Below are positions 53,111 to 62,132 of a stretch of DNA of 62,132 bases, piece by piece; within the stretch, counting starts at the first letter, position 1; each line of letters starts with the position of its first letter. The notes under the pieces were generated by a model that was given only the letters and a program-made list of their open reading frames with translations, did no database searches and was not told the origin of the DNA. Location: the NCBI GenBank assembly GCA_913055625.1, contig CAJXJW010000011.1, forward strand, positions 1 through 62,132. The letters run 5' to 3'. The position numbers and the translations under genes are program-made. The stretch comes from an uncultured Pseudomonadota bacterium (GTDB lineage Bacteria > Pseudomonadota > Gammaproteobacteria > Steroidobacterales > Woeseiaceae).

Positions 53111-53674
53111 GTGAACACGGCGGTCGATCTTGCGACGCTGGTCAAGCAACCGTTCGAGCTGCTGCGCGAGATCGAGCGGCGGGCGTCGGCCGCGCACGCG
53201 GGTACCGCCGGGCCGGGCGGCGCGGGAGAATGGGTCGGCGTCGGTTTCAGGATCGGCGACGAGCGCTTTGTGGCCAGCCGCGAGCAGGTCCGCGAGGTGC
53301 TGATGTTGCCGGAAACGATGACCCGCGTCCCCGGCGCAAAGCGCTGGCTGCTCGGCATCGCGAACCTGCGCGGACATCTGCTGCCGCTGGTCGACGTGAA
53401 GCTGCTGCTCGGCAGCGGCCGGACCTCGCTGCGGCGCACGACGCGCGTCATCTCCGTGAATCACCGGGAAATCCCGGCCGGGCTGGTGGTCGACGAGGTC
53501 GCGGGCTTTCGCCGCTTCCTGGGCGACGAGCACAGTGACAGGGAGCCGCAGACCGTCGTGCGCTGCGAGCGCTTCCTCGAAGGATCCTACGACCGGGGTG
53601 CCGAGAGCTGGCCGGTGTTCAACCTGTTCGAGCTGATCGAGAGCAACCTGTTCCTGCAGGCCGCGGCGGACTGA
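53111..53674 (+). CDS. pilI: CheW-like adaptor PilI
   Basis: 187 residues from GTG 53111. CheW domain: WVGVGFRIGDERFVASREQVREVLMLPETMTRVPGAKRWLLGIANLRGHLLPLVDVKLLLG, GLVVDEVAGFRRFL. It couples the receptor PilJ to the kinase ChpA at the pole. It starts 14 bp after pilH. Confidence 0.95.
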   Translation: MNTAVDLATLVKQPFELLREIERRASAAHAGTAGPGGAGEWVGVGFRIGDERFVASREQVREVLMLPETMTRVPGAKRWLLGIANLRGHLLPLVDVKLLLGSGRTSLRRTTRVISVNHREIPAGLVVDEVAGFRRFLGDEHSDREPQTVVRCERFLEGSYDRGAESWPVFNLFELIESNLFLQAAAD

Positions 53675-53708
53675 ACCCGCCAGGCCGGCAACTAATGAGT
53701 TCCTGACA

Positions 53709-55715
53709 ATGGCAAATTCGACCGATACCTCTTCGCTGTTCCGCATACTGACGATCCTCGCCGTGTTCGCATTGCTCGTCGCCGCGGCGCTGATCTGGCT
53801 CCGGCCGCCGAGCAGCGAGGGCAGTCATGCCGAACTGGCGGCACTGTCGCAGGCGATTCCGGATCGCGCGCAGCGGGCGGTGTCCGGCGCGGAAGGCGGG
53901 TTCACAACGCTGAACATCAGCCTGCAGCGGCTGGCGGAGTTGCGCCGCGCCGCCGGCAACGTGCCGGGCGCGCCGGCCGACTGGTCGAAGCTCGAGGCGC
54001 GCGCGTCTACCGTGCTCGGCAGCCGTGACGCGGTCGAGGCGCTGACCACGGCGACGGCGAGCGTCCGTGAACAGGCGCGGGCACTCCTCGCGGCGTCCGA
54101 CGAGCTGCTCAATCGCACGCCGAGCACCGCGGTCGTCCAGGAATTCCAGCAACGCGCCGCGCGGCTCTCGGCGAACGCCAGCAACCTTACCGTCAGCGCG
54201 GATCCGGTCCGACGCGCGTCGCAGATCGTGGAAGACGCGGCATTCCTGCGAGATGTCGCGAACGCGCTCGGCGGCGAGTCTTCCGGACTCGACGTCCGGC
54301 CGTTGGACGCGGAGTCTCACGAAGCGGTGCTCGTGCCGATCGAGGGGGCACTCGCCGCGCTCGAACCGGCCGTGGACCAGGTGAGCGCGGGCGCGGGCGC
54401 AGCTGCGGAACTTGCGCCGGCCCTCGCGGAGTTGCGCACCGCGTCGAGGTCCCTCCTGGACAACGGGTTTGCGGGCAGCACGGCCAACAACCCGGTGCCC
54501 GAGTTCCTCACCAGCCCCTGGGTTCCGCTCGGATTGCTCGGGCTGGCGCTGGGCCTCGTGTTCGTCCTCTGGTCATTGAACTCCAGGTCCTCGGTATTCG
54601 AACGCCAGGCGAAGGAGCAGGCGGAGCAGAACGAACGCAACCAGCAGGCCATCCTGCGGCTCCTGGACGAAATGGGTTCGCTCGCCGACGGCGATCTCAC
54701 GGTCGAGGCCACGGTGACGGAAGACATCACCGGCACGATCGCCGACTCGTTCAACTACGCCATCGAGGAGCTGCGGAAGCTGGTCGCGACCGTCAACGAG
54801 ACCGCGATCATGGTCGATTCCGCGGCGAAACAAACGGAAAGTACCGCCGCGCACATGGCGCGTGCCGCCGAGAACCAGACGCGCGAAATCAATGCGTCGA
54901 CCGAGTCGATCGTGTCGATGGCGGCATCGATCGAGGAGGTCTCCGGCAACGCGGAGCGATCCTCGGACGTCGCCCGTCACTCCGTCGAGGTCGCGCACAA
55001 GGGCGGTGACGCCGTGCGGCGTACGATCGACGGCATGAACACCATCCGGGAAACGATCCAGGATACGTCCAAACGCATCAAGCGGCTGGGCGAGAGCTCG
55101 CAGGAAATCGGCAACATCGTCGAACTGATCAACGACATCGCCGAGCAGACGAACATCCTCGCGCTGAACGCCTCGATCCAGGCGTCGATGGCCGGCGAGG
55201 CGGGACGCGGCTTTGCCGTCGTTGCCGACGAAGTGCAGCGATTGGCCGAACGGTCGACGAACGCGACGCGACAGATCGAGGTCCTGGTCAGCACGATCCA
55301 GGCCGATACGAAAGAGGCCGTGGTGTCCATGGAGCGCAGCACGACGGACGTGGTGGGTGGCGCGCTGCTGGCCGAGAATGCGGGCGCCGCGCTGGACGAG
55401 ATCGAGCAGGTCTCGAACCAGATCGCGAGCCTCGTGCAGAACATCTCGAGCTCTGCCCGCGAGCAGGCCAAGGCGGCCGCGGACGTCACGCGGCGCACGA
55501 AGCGCCTCGGCGAGATCAGCGAGCAGACCGGTAAGGCGACCACGGCGACGGCGGCGGCAATTTCCAAGCTGTCGGAATTTGCATCGCAGCTCCGCAAGAG
55601 CGTCGCAGGCTTCACGCTGCCGCGCGATTCCATGCCGGCGCAGACGCTCCGGCAGTCTTCGGCGAACGCGAGCCCCGGGAAGCCAGAGCCGGCGCCGCGG
55701 GCAAAAGCGGGCTGA
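53709..55715 (+). CDS. pilJ: methyl-accepting chemoreceptor PilJ
   Basis: 668 residues. TM1 at about 13-33 (FRILTILAVFALLVAAALIWL), a helical periplasmic PilJ-type domain to 265, TM2 at about 270-289 (VPLGLLGLALGLVFVLWSL), HAMP-like segment, then the receptor signalling hairpin with IVELINDIAEQTNILALNASIQASMAGEAGRGFAVVADEVQRLAERS at about 468-516. In Pseudomonas PilJ senses pilin and surface contact. The C-terminal tail (KPEPAPRAKAG) does not end in a CheR-binding pentapeptide. No pilK methyltransferase follows. Confidence 0.94.
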   Translation: MANSTDTSSLFRILTILAVFALLVAAALIWLRPPSSEGSHAELAALSQAIPDRAQRAVSGAEGGFTTLNISLQRLAELRRAAGNVPGAPADWSKLEARASTVLGSRDAVEALTTATASVREQARALLAASDELLNRTPSTAVVQEFQQRAARLSANASNLTVSADPVRRASQIVEDAAFLRDVANALGGESSGLDVRPLDAESHEAVLVPIEGALAALEPAVDQVSAGAGAAAELAPALAELRTASRSLLDNGFAGSTANNPVPEFLTSPWVPLGLLGLALGLVFVLWSLNSRSSVFERQAKEQAEQNERNQQAILRLLDEMGSLADGDLTVEATVTEDITGTIADSFNYAIEELRKLVATVNETAIMVDSAAKQTESTAAHMARAAENQTREINASTESIVSMAASIEEVSGNAERSSDVARHSVEVAHKGGDAVRRTIDGMNTIRETIQDTSKRIKRLGESSQEIGNIVELINDIAEQTNILALNASIQASMAGEAGRGFAVVADEVQRLAERSTNATRQIEVLVSTIQADTKEAVVSMERSTTDVVGGALLAENAGAALDEIEQVSNQIASLVQNISSSAREQAKAAADVTRRTKRLGEISEQTGKATTATAAAISKLSEFASQLRKSVAGFTLPRDSMPAQTLRQSSANASPGKPEPAPRAKAG

Positions 55716-55757
55716 TCGCCGCTACCTGAGGCACAGGGGATCCGGACTGATTCGCAG

Positions 55758-58700
55758 ATGACGGGCGATACGGGCATTCAGGCGGCGCCAAGGGAGGGCA
55801 TCGAAAGTCCCGTGCGCGCGCTCGCGATCGTCAGCGACGAGCTGAACGAGACCATCCGCAATGCGCACCTGGCGCTCGAGGATTGCGTCGATGGTCGGGG
55901 CGGTACCGCGGCGCTGGCGCGCGCGGCGGAATTGCTGCACCAGGTCCGGGGTGCCCTGCAAATCACCGAAACCTACGGTGCGGCGCTGCTCGCCGAGGAA
56001 ATGGAACTCGCGTGCCGCTATCTCGCGTCGCTGCGCGCCGGCAAGGGGCGCGAGGACGGCCTGGATGCGCTGACGCGCTCGATGGTGCAGCTCCCGATAT
56101 ACATCGAGCGACTGCTCGGCGGCGGACGCGACATCGCGCTCGTGCTGCTGCCGATGTTGAACGACCTGCGCGCGGCGCGTGGCGAGCCCCTGCTGTCCGA
56201 AGGCACGCTGCTGCTCCTGAACCTGTCGCCGCAACGCAGCGAGAAGTCGGTGGCCGATCGCGAGGGCTCGGGCGAGGAGCCGATCGAGGTCGCCCGGCGC
56301 CTGCGGCCGAAGTTCCAGCTTGCGCTCCTGGGATGGATCAAGGGGGGAGATTCCGGCCGACACCTCGAGTCGCTGGCGAAGGTGGCCGCGGCGCTGGAGA
56401 ACGCCGCCACGCGAGACGACATGTACCAGCTCTGGTGGGTCGTCGGCGGTGTTCTCGAGTCGCTGCAGAACGGCGGACTCGAAACCTCTGTCGCGATCAA
56501 GCGCCTGCTCGGACAGGCGGACCGGCAAATCAAGTTCGCGATCGACGAGGGTGACGCGGCGTACGACACGCACCCGGTCGACGACTTGCTGAACAATCTC
56601 CTGTACTACGTAGCGCGTTCGGCAACGGCCGGGCCGCGGATCAGCGAGATCCGGGCGGCGTTCAACCTGGCGGAGCTGCTGCCAGGCGACGAGCAGGTCG
56701 AGCAGGCGCGCGAGGCGCTTTCCGCGCCGAGTGTGAAACTGATGAAGACCGTGGCGTCGGCGATCAAGGAAGACCTCGCCCGCGTCAAGGATGTGCTGGA
56801 CATCTTCGTCCGCACAGGCATGAACAAGTCGTCGGAGCTCGTGCCGCAACTCGAGTTGCTGAAGAAGATCTCCGACACGCTCGGCGTACTCGGGCTCGGC
56901 GAACTGCGCTCCGACATCGACGGCGAGATCGACCGGCTGAAGGCCGTCGTCGAGCGCGGCGGCGTCGCGAATGACCAGATCATTCTCGATATCGCGTCCA
57001 CGCTGTTGCGCGTCGAGGACCGCCTCGACCAGCAGCTGCTGCGGCTCACTGCGCCGCAGGAGGCCGGGCCCGCGCAGCCGGGGGCGGAGCTGCCGCCGGC
57101 GGAGGCCGCCGACTACAAGCAGGTCGCGGAATCGGTGATGCGCGAGTGCATCATCAACCTCGCGCGGATCAAGGAAACCGTCAGCCAGAGCATGGCGAAC
57201 CAGGCGCCGTCGCACGGCCTCGACAGCATCCCGTCGCTGATTCGCGGCATCAAGGCGGGCCTGTTGATGATGAACAAGACGCGCGCGATGGACGTCGTCG
57301 AGCGCATCGGCAACTTCATCACGGCCATGCTCCGCGGCGGCGGCCCGTCGCAGCTGGGCCAGAAGGACACGGACCGGCTCGCCGATGCCATCGTCAGCAT
57401 CGAGTACTACATGGAGACCGTGAAGGCGGGGCGGGCGGAACCGTGGTACATGCTGGACAACGCCGAGGCCTGTCTCGGCGTGCTGCGCGACGTCGAGGCG
57501 CGGCTCGTGAAGAACCAGGCCGAGGAACCGGCGTCCACGACGATGAAGATTCCGCAGGCGGACATCGAGGCGGCTGGCCTCGGCGACCCGACGCCACCGT
57601 CGCCGACCGTCGCGGTGAAGTCGCTCAAAGTCGTGTCCCGGGAGTCGGAGCATCTCGATCCGGAACTGCTCGAGCTGTTCATCGAGGAGGCGAAGGAAGA
57701 GATCGCATCGATCGAGCGCCGGCTGCCCGCGTGGGCCGAGGCGCCCGATGACATGGAAACGCTGATCACGGTGCGCCGCTCGTTCCACACGTTGAAAGGC
57801 AGCGGCCGCATGGTCGGTGCCGAACGCGTCGGAGAATTTTGCTGGAGCATCGAGAACCTGCTGAACCGGCTCATCAACCGCACGCTGACGCGCACGCCGC
57901 CGATGGTCGAATTCGTGCTCGAAGCCGCGCGGGCCGTCCCGCAGCTCATCGAGCAGCTCGAAGTAGGCACGCCGCCGGCTGCGAACATCGAGCAGATGAT
58001 CGTGCGCGCCAGCGCATTCGCGGAGGGCGACCCGAATGCGGCCGACCTGGTCGTCGAGGCGGCCGACACGCCGCCCGCGGAGGCCGAGCCGGCCCTGGAA
58101 ATGGACCCCGTCCTGCTGGATATCTTCGCGAAGGAGACGGCGGGACACCTTGCGGTGATCAGCGATTATCTCGACGCGTGCGAAGGGCATGCACCGCCGT
58201 TCGACGTTACCGACAAGCTGCATCGCGCCTGCCATACGCTGCACGGCAGCGCGAACATGGCGAACGTCGAGCGCGGCGTTGCCGTCGCCGGTGCGCTGAA
58301 CCGCTTCGTGCGGCGCGTCTACGACTACAAGGTCGGCTTCGAGCGGTCCGGCCTCGACGCGCTGCGCGCGGCGTCGCGCGCCATCTCCTCCATCGTCGCG
58401 GACATCAACCAACCCGACCGCAAGCGGGCCGACTACACGGCGCTGATCGATCACGTCACCCGGCTGACCAATGCCGTACAGGCGCCGGACCGGACCGAGG
58501 CGGAACTCCAAAAGCGGGTCGAGACGCCGAAGCCGGCGGCACCGAAGCCCCCGGCACCGAAACCGGAATCGAAGCCCGCAACTGCGCCGCCGGCGAAGGC
58601 ACCCGAACCCGCCGCGAAGCCCGCGCCGGACGAGCCCGAAGAGGCGGACTACGACGCGGAGATCGCGGCGATCTTCACCGAGGAATCGGCCGAGCTGCTC

Positions 58701-61214
58701 GAGGCGGCGGATGCTGCGTTCACGCAGTGGGCTGGCAACCGCGAGGACGCCGGCGCGATGGAGGAGCTCAAGCGGCACCTGCACACGCTGAAAGGCGGCG
58801 CCCGGATGGCCGGCATCACCGCGATGGGCAACCTGAGCCACGAAATAGAAACGCTGCTGATTTCGGTGGACGACGGCCGCGTCGAGGGTACCCCGGCGGT
58901 CGCCGACCTGTTGCAGCGGAGCATCGACGAGCTCCACCGCATGCGCGACATGGTGATGGCGGGCAAACCCGTCCGCGCCGTGCAGGACCTGGAGCAGAAG
59001 ATCCAGCAGGCCAATACCGGGTTCGAGATCGCCGAGGACGTGGAGCTGCCGGAGCCGGAGCCGGCGCCCGAGGAAGCCCCGTCGGCGTTCACGATCGAGC
59101 CGGAAGACACCGTTAGCATGGTCATCGTCGATACGCCGCTCGCCGACGAGCTGGCCGACGTCCGCCACGCACCGCCACCGCCGGCGCCGGAACCCGAGCC
59201 CGAGCCCGAGCCCGAACCCGGGCCCGAATCCCGGCCCGAACCCGAACCCGAGGCCGAACCCGAGCCGGCGGCGACGTCCGGGCTCGACGCCGAACCCGAG
59301 TCGCCGTCCGAACCCGAGTTCACGGCGCCCGCACCGGCGTCGGCACCGGCGCCGGCACGGAAACCGGCCGCGAAGAAGGTGCGCGGGAGCGAGCAGCGCC
59401 AGGAATTCGCACGCATCGACGCCGATCTGCTGGAGGACCTGCTCAACGCGGCGGGCGAGATCAGCATCTATCACTCGCGATTGTCGCAGCAGGTCAGCTC
59501 GTTCGAATTCCATGTCGAGGAACTGGCACAGACCGTGTCCCGACTGCGCGACCAGCTGCGCAAGCTGGAGATCGAGACCGAGGCGCAGATCATGCACGGC
59601 CACCAGGACACGCTGGTCGCGCGCGACTTCGACCCGCTCGAGCTCGATCGCTATTCCAACATCCAGCAGCTCTCGCGCGCGTTGGCGGAGTCGGCCAACG
59701 ACCTCGGCAGCCTGAAGGACCTGTTGTCCAACCTGACGACCGAAGCCGAGGGCCTGCTCGTGCAGCAGTCGCGAGTGACGGCCGAGCTGCAGGATGGCCT
59801 GATGCGGACGCGCATGGTGCCCTTCGAGCGCCACGTCGGGCGTCTCACCCGACTGGTGCGGCAGGCGGCGGCCGAGGCCGACAAGCGCGCGGAGCTGGCC
59901 GTGGAGGGCGCATCCGGCGAACTGGACAGGCAAGTGCTGGACAAGATGCTCCCGCCGCTCGAACACATGCTGCGCAACGCGGTCGTGCACGGTCTCGAGA
60001 CCCCGGATGCGCGCCAGGAGGCCGGCAAGCCGGCGGTCGGCCGCATCACCATTCGGCTGCACCGCGAAGGCTCCGAGATGGTCATCGATATCGCCGACGA
60101 CGGTCGCGGCCTCGACGTCGACGCGATCCGCCGCAAAGCATACGAGCGCGGCATGCTGAAGCCCGAGAGCAAGACCAGCGACGAGGAGATCATGGCGCTG
60201 ATCCTGACGCCCGGCTTCTCGACGGCCACGGCCGTCACGCAGTCGGCCGGCCGCGGCGTCGGAATGGACGTCGTCGCAAACGAGGTGAAGAAGCTGGGCG
60301 GCTCGCTGCGCATCTCGTCCGTGACCGGGCAGGGCACGAACTTCACCGTGCGCCTCCCGTTTACGCTCGCGATCACGCAGGCATTGATCGTTCGCACCGG
60401 TGACGAGGTCTACGCTTTGCCGCTCCCGTCCGTCGAGGGCGTGGCACGCATACCGCGCGCCGAACTCGAGACGCTGCTGAGCCAGCCGGAGCCGAGCTAC
60501 CAGTATGGCGAGCAGTCCTACAAGTTCCGTCACCTCGGCATGTACCTGGGCGGCCCGTCGGCGCAACTGTCGCCGGACGAGGCCTTCATCCCCGTCATCC
60601 TGGTGCGCGCCGGCGATTACTCGGCTGCGCTGCTCACGGATGAGATGCTCGCGAGCCGCGAGATCGTCGTGAAGACGGTCGGGCCGCAGCTCGCCGGCAT
60701 CCGCGGCATCTCGGGCGCGACGATTCTCGGCGACGGCCGTATCGTGCTGATTCTCGACATCAACGCGCTGGTGCGCACCGGCGCACCCGTCGTCGAACTG
60801 AAGAAGGCGGCGCCGGCGCCGGCCGATCAGCGGCCGGTCGCCCTCGTCGTCGACGACTCGATCACGGTGCGCCGCGTGACCGAACGATTCCTGCAGCGCA
60901 ACGGACTACGCGTCATGACGGCGAAAGACGGCCTCGACGCGATCAGCGTCATGCAGGACGAGAAACCGGACATCATCCTGCTGGACATCGAGATGCCGCG
61001 CATGGATGGCTACGAATTCGCGTCACACGTGCGTAACGACGACCGCGTGGCGGACGTACCTATCATCATGATCACGTCACGCGTCGGCGACAAGCACCGT
61101 GCCCGCGCGATCGAGCTCGGCGTCAACGACTACCTTGGCAAGCCATACCAGGACGCACAGCTGCTCGACGCGATCCGCCGGCAGCTCGAGGACCGCGGGA
61201 TAGAACTGCCATGA
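55758..61214 (+). CDS. chpA: multi-phosphotransfer chemosensory histidine kinase ChpA
   Basis: 1818 residues (shorter than the about 2470 of Pseudomonas). The N-terminal 590 residues are helical, Hpt-like bundles with degenerate or missing His. Three good Hpt sites follow: H677 (FHTLKGSGRMVG), H826 (CHTLHGSANMA) and H1009 (LHTLKGGARMAG). A Pro/Glu linker (1145-1170), dimerisation helices, HATPase_c (N1407 in MLRNAVVHGLE; DDGRGLD; GRGVGMDVV), a CheW domain (about 1536-1680) and a C-terminal receiver (D1743 in LLDIEMPRMDG, K in YLGKPYQ) complete it. Cytoplasmic, at the pole. It should phosphorylate PilG and PilH. chpC overlaps its stop. Confidence 0.94.
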   Translation: MTGDTGIQAAPREGIESPVRALAIVSDELNETIRNAHLALEDCVDGRGGTAALARAAELLHQVRGALQITETYGAALLAEEMELACRYLASLRAGKGREDGLDALTRSMVQLPIYIERLLGGGRDIALVLLPMLNDLRAARGEPLLSEGTLLLLNLSPQRSEKSVADREGSGEEPIEVARRLRPKFQLALLGWIKGGDSGRHLESLAKVAAALENAATRDDMYQLWWVVGGVLESLQNGGLETSVAIKRLLGQADRQIKFAIDEGDAAYDTHPVDDLLNNLLYYVARSATAGPRISEIRAAFNLAELLPGDEQVEQAREALSAPSVKLMKTVASAIKEDLARVKDVLDIFVRTGMNKSSELVPQLELLKKISDTLGVLGLGELRSDIDGEIDRLKAVVERGGVANDQIILDIASTLLRVEDRLDQQLLRLTAPQEAGPAQPGAELPPAEAADYKQVAESVMRECIINLARIKETVSQSMANQAPSHGLDSIPSLIRGIKAGLLMMNKTRAMDVVERIGNFITAMLRGGGPSQLGQKDTDRLADAIVSIEYYMETVKAGRAEPWYMLDNAEACLGVLRDVEARLVKNQAEEPASTTMKIPQADIEAAGLGDPTPPSPTVAVKSLKVVSRESEHLDPELLELFIEEAKEEIASIERRLPAWAEAPDDMETLITVRRSFHTLKGSGRMVGAERVGEFCWSIENLLNRLINRTLTRTPPMVEFVLEAARAVPQLIEQLEVGTPPAANIEQMIVRASAFAEGDPNAADLVVEAADTPPAEAEPALEMDPVLLDIFAKETAGHLAVISDYLDACEGHAPPFDVTDKLHRACHTLHGSANMANVERGVAVAGALNRFVRRVYDYKVGFERSGLDALRAASRAISSIVADINQPDRKRADYTALIDHVTRLTNAVQAPDRTEAELQKRVETPKPAAPKPPAPKPESKPATAPPAKAPEPAAKPAPDEPEEADYDAEIAAIFTEESAELLEAADAAFTQWAGNREDAGAMEELKRHLHTLKGGARMAGITAMGNLSHEIETLLISVDDGRVEGTPAVADLLQRSIDELHRMRDMVMAGKPVRAVQDLEQKIQQANTGFEIAEDVELPEPEPAPEEAPSAFTIEPEDTVSMVIVDTPLADELADVRHAPPPPAPEPEPEPEPEPGPESRPEPEPEAEPEPAATSGLDAEPESPSEPEFTAPAPASAPAPARKPAAKKVRGSEQRQEFARIDADLLEDLLNAAGEISIYHSRLSQQVSSFEFHVEELAQTVSRLRDQLRKLEIETEAQIMHGHQDTLVARDFDPLELDRYSNIQQLSRALAESANDLGSLKDLLSNLTTEAEGLLVQQSRVTAELQDGLMRTRMVPFERHVGRLTRLVRQAAAEADKRAELAVEGASGELDRQVLDKMLPPLEHMLRNAVVHGLETPDARQEAGKPAVGRITIRLHREGSEMVIDIADDGRGLDVDAIRRKAYERGMLKPESKTSDEEIMALILTPGFSTATAVTQSAGRGVGMDVVANEVKKLGGSLRISSVTGQGTNFTVRLPFTLAITQALIVRTGDEVYALPLPSVEGVARIPRAELETLLSQPEPSYQYGEQSYKFRHLGMYLGGPSAQLSPDEAFIPVILVRAGDYSAALLTDEMLASREIVVKTVGPQLAGIRGISGATILGDGRIVLILDINALVRTGAPVVELKKAAPAPADQRPVALVVDDSITVRRVTERFLQRNGLRVMTAKDGLDAISVMQDEKPDIILLDIEMPRMDGYEFASHVRNDDRVADVPIIMITSRVGDKHRARAIELGVNDYLGKPYQDAQLLDAIRRQLEDRGIELP
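59190..59266 (+). repeat. CCCGAG/CCCGAA hexanucleotide repeat within chpA
   Basis: Imperfect tandem 6-bp units encode Pro-Glu dipeptides in the inter-domain linker (residues about 1145-1170). Gains or losses of units stay in frame and would change linker length only. Confidence 0.75.
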
Positions 61215-61681
61215 ACACGGCCGCTGACGAAGTTTACAGCCTGCTGATTCCGCTGACCGGTGATCGCCTGATCGTGCCGCGCGCCTGCGTCGCCGAGGTC
61301 GTGCGTTTCGGAGCCCCGAAACGTAGCGAAGGCTCGCAGCCGTGGCACCTTGGCGCGGTCAACTGGAATGGACGCGACTTGCCGGTCGTCTCGTACGAGG
61401 GTCTCATCGGTAAGGACGTGCCGGTTCCCACCGGCCGCACGCGCATCGTCGTGTTCGTGGCGAGCACCGGCGAACTCAAGACCGGATTCTTCGGCATCAC
61501 GACGCAGGGTTTCCCTCAACTCGTCAGGGTGAACCGCGACGTACTGAAGCTCGAGGCGACCGAGGGCTGGCCCGAGGGCGCGCCCGCACTGTGCCGTGTG
61601 AAGATGATCAACGAGTTCCCTTTGATCCCCGATCTCGAGAGGCTGGAATACCTGCTCGCCCGCGAGTCCATCCAAGCCTAG
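61211..61681 (+). CDS. chpC: CheW-like adaptor ChpC
   Basis: 156 residues, starting 4 bp inside chpA. CheW domain: YSLLIPLTGDRLIVPRACVAEVVRF, LGAVNWNGRDLPVVSYEGLIG, RIVVFVASTGELKTGFFGITTQGFPQLVRVNRDVLKLEA. Second adaptor of the cluster, perhaps linking other receptors to ChpA. No chpB methylesterase precedes it. Last gene of the window. Confidence 0.9.
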   Translation: MNTAADEVYSLLIPLTGDRLIVPRACVAEVVRFGAPKRSEGSQPWHLGAVNWNGRDLPVVSYEGLIGKDVPVPTGRTRIVVFVASTGELKTGFFGITTQGFPQLVRVNRDVLKLEATEGWPEGAPALCRVKMINEFPLIPDLERLEYLLARESIQA

Positions 61682-61702
61682 TCATTCACGCACGTCATTC
61701 AC

Positions 61703-61920
61703 GGACAGGCACTCGTCAGTCATTCGCTTGCTCATGCGCTCGCTTGCTCATGGACAGGCACAGTTCACTGGCACTTGCCCATGGACAGGCACCGCACTTG
61801 CCCATGGACAGGCACAGTTCACTGGAGAGGCCTAGGCCGACTTGGCTGCTATTCATGCTTGCTCATGGACAGGCACTCGCTTGCTCATGCGCTTGCTCAT
61901 GGACAGGCACAGTTCACTGG
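61703..61920 (+). repeat. GGACAGGCAC repeat array
   Basis: GGACAGGCAC occurs at 61703, 61752, 61783, 61806, 61867 and 61901; five copies are preceded by CAT or CCAT. Three have the longer form GGACAGGCACAGTTCACTGG (61752, 61806, 61901). TTGCTCATG or TTGCCCATG precedes several. Spacing is irregular, so it is not a simple tandem array nor a CRISPR. It resembles REP-type intergenic repeats. Confidence 0.7.
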
Positions 61921-62066
61921 TGCTAAGGGCTTTCAAAGGTGATCGGTTGTCGGTCTCGACGGCACCTTGAGAAGGATAGAGATGTGTCGTCGCGGATGGC
62001 GGGCACACCAAGCCTCAGGCGTGCAGTCTGAGTAGTGCGCAGAGTGGCCTAGGCTGACTTGGCTGC
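61829..62066 (+). repeat. pair of 21-bp direct repeats
   Basis: Copies at 61829-61849 and 62046-62066 begin GGCCTAGGC and end GACTTGGCTGC, differing at one base (C or T at the tenth position). They enclose 196 bp that include the last two GGACAGGCAC units. Confidence 0.65.
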
Positions 62067-62132
62067 GATCAGGTCGCCCCTGCGGAATGTTTGCCTGAAC
62101 TGCGTTGCCGATGTCACCCATTCCTTTTGCGA

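Larger units (their letters stand above)
61682..62132. other. intergenic region after chpC, filled with repeats
   Basis: No gene is supported; a reading from 61591 to 61926 is repeat translation. The region holds six copies of GGACAGGCAC (61703-61910) and two copies of a 21-bp element (61829, 62046). From 61926 to 62045 I see no recognisable feature. No terminator for the pil-chp operon is evident. Confidence 0.6.

Noticed and set aside
55722..60566. Very long open frame (1614 codons) antisense to chpA
   Set aside because: It lies opposite a well-supported gene in high-GC DNA, where frames on the other strand often lack stops. Its translation is Arg/Leu/Val-rich without any domain.
61703..61920. 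CRISPR array
   Set aside because: The units are 10-20 bp and irregularly spaced, spacers are themselves repeats, and no cas gene is in the window.
61591..61926. 111-codon frame through the repeats at the right end
   Set aside because: It starts inside chpC in another frame and simply translates the repeat units.

Overview
The window (62,132 bp, high GC) looks like chromosome of a free-living gammaproteobacterium. The best evidence is the right-hand block: yqgF-yqgE-tonB-gshB on the minus strand, facing pilG-pilH-pilI-pilJ-chpA-chpC on the plus strand. This is the gene order around the twitching-motility chemosensory cluster of Pseudomonas and relatives. Malate synthase G, a TonB-dependent receptor, two diguanylate cyclases and several Tat or lipoprotein signals fit a Gram-negative heterotroph. 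I cannot assign a genus. No prophage, integrase, transposase, CRISPR array or rRNA is visible.

Layout. 0-5.7 kb: tRNA-Gly(CCC), a secreted ScyD/ScyE-like propeller protein, a membrane-bound CadC-like regulator with TPRs, a secreted protein/outer-membrane barrel pair and a SYLF protein. 5.7-13 kb: a GAF-GGDEF cyclase, a Fur-box operon (PepSY, DUF2271, DUF4198), an exported KatG behind a perfect palindrome, and a Tat-exported FAD oxidase. 13-19 kb: a CNNM/CorC protein, an ArsR-DUF5655-SRPBCC operon with an operator on its start codon, a PuuB-like oxidase plus SDR, and an MBL-fold hydrolase. 19-29.5 kb: an unknown protein, AraC regulator, malate synthase G, Tat-lipoprotein amine oxidase, modABC, a membrane GGDEF protein and CsaA. 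29.5-41.4 kb: a YadGH-type ABC exporter, MFS transporter, second ArsR-SRPBCC pair, ExeM-type nuclease with FMN reductase, the two-gene beta-helix/diheme lipoprotein pair, a redoxin, PerM-type permease and AsnC regulator. 41.4-48 kb: an orphan PhoB-like regulator, a Cys-rich lipoprotein and a TonB-dependent receptor, followed by unknown secreted proteins. 48-61.7 kb: the gshB and pil-chp clusters. 61.7-62.1 kb: a repeat-filled intergenic region.

Two regulatory themes recur. First, several promoters put the -10 box so close to the start codon that the mRNA would be nearly leaderless (7051, 33428, 50046, possibly 14396). Second, operators sit directly on these promoters. The most coherent candidate system is the PhoB-like block: six half-sites spaced exactly 11 bp apart precede the regulator, and three more precede the lipoprotein/TonB-receptor genes. 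This suggests an autoregulated, probably phosphate-responsive uptake module without a linked histidine kinase. Other points of interest are a hairpin that buries the ribosome-binding site of the ScyD-like gene, the Chp cluster lacking pilK and chpB, and the repeat array after chpC.
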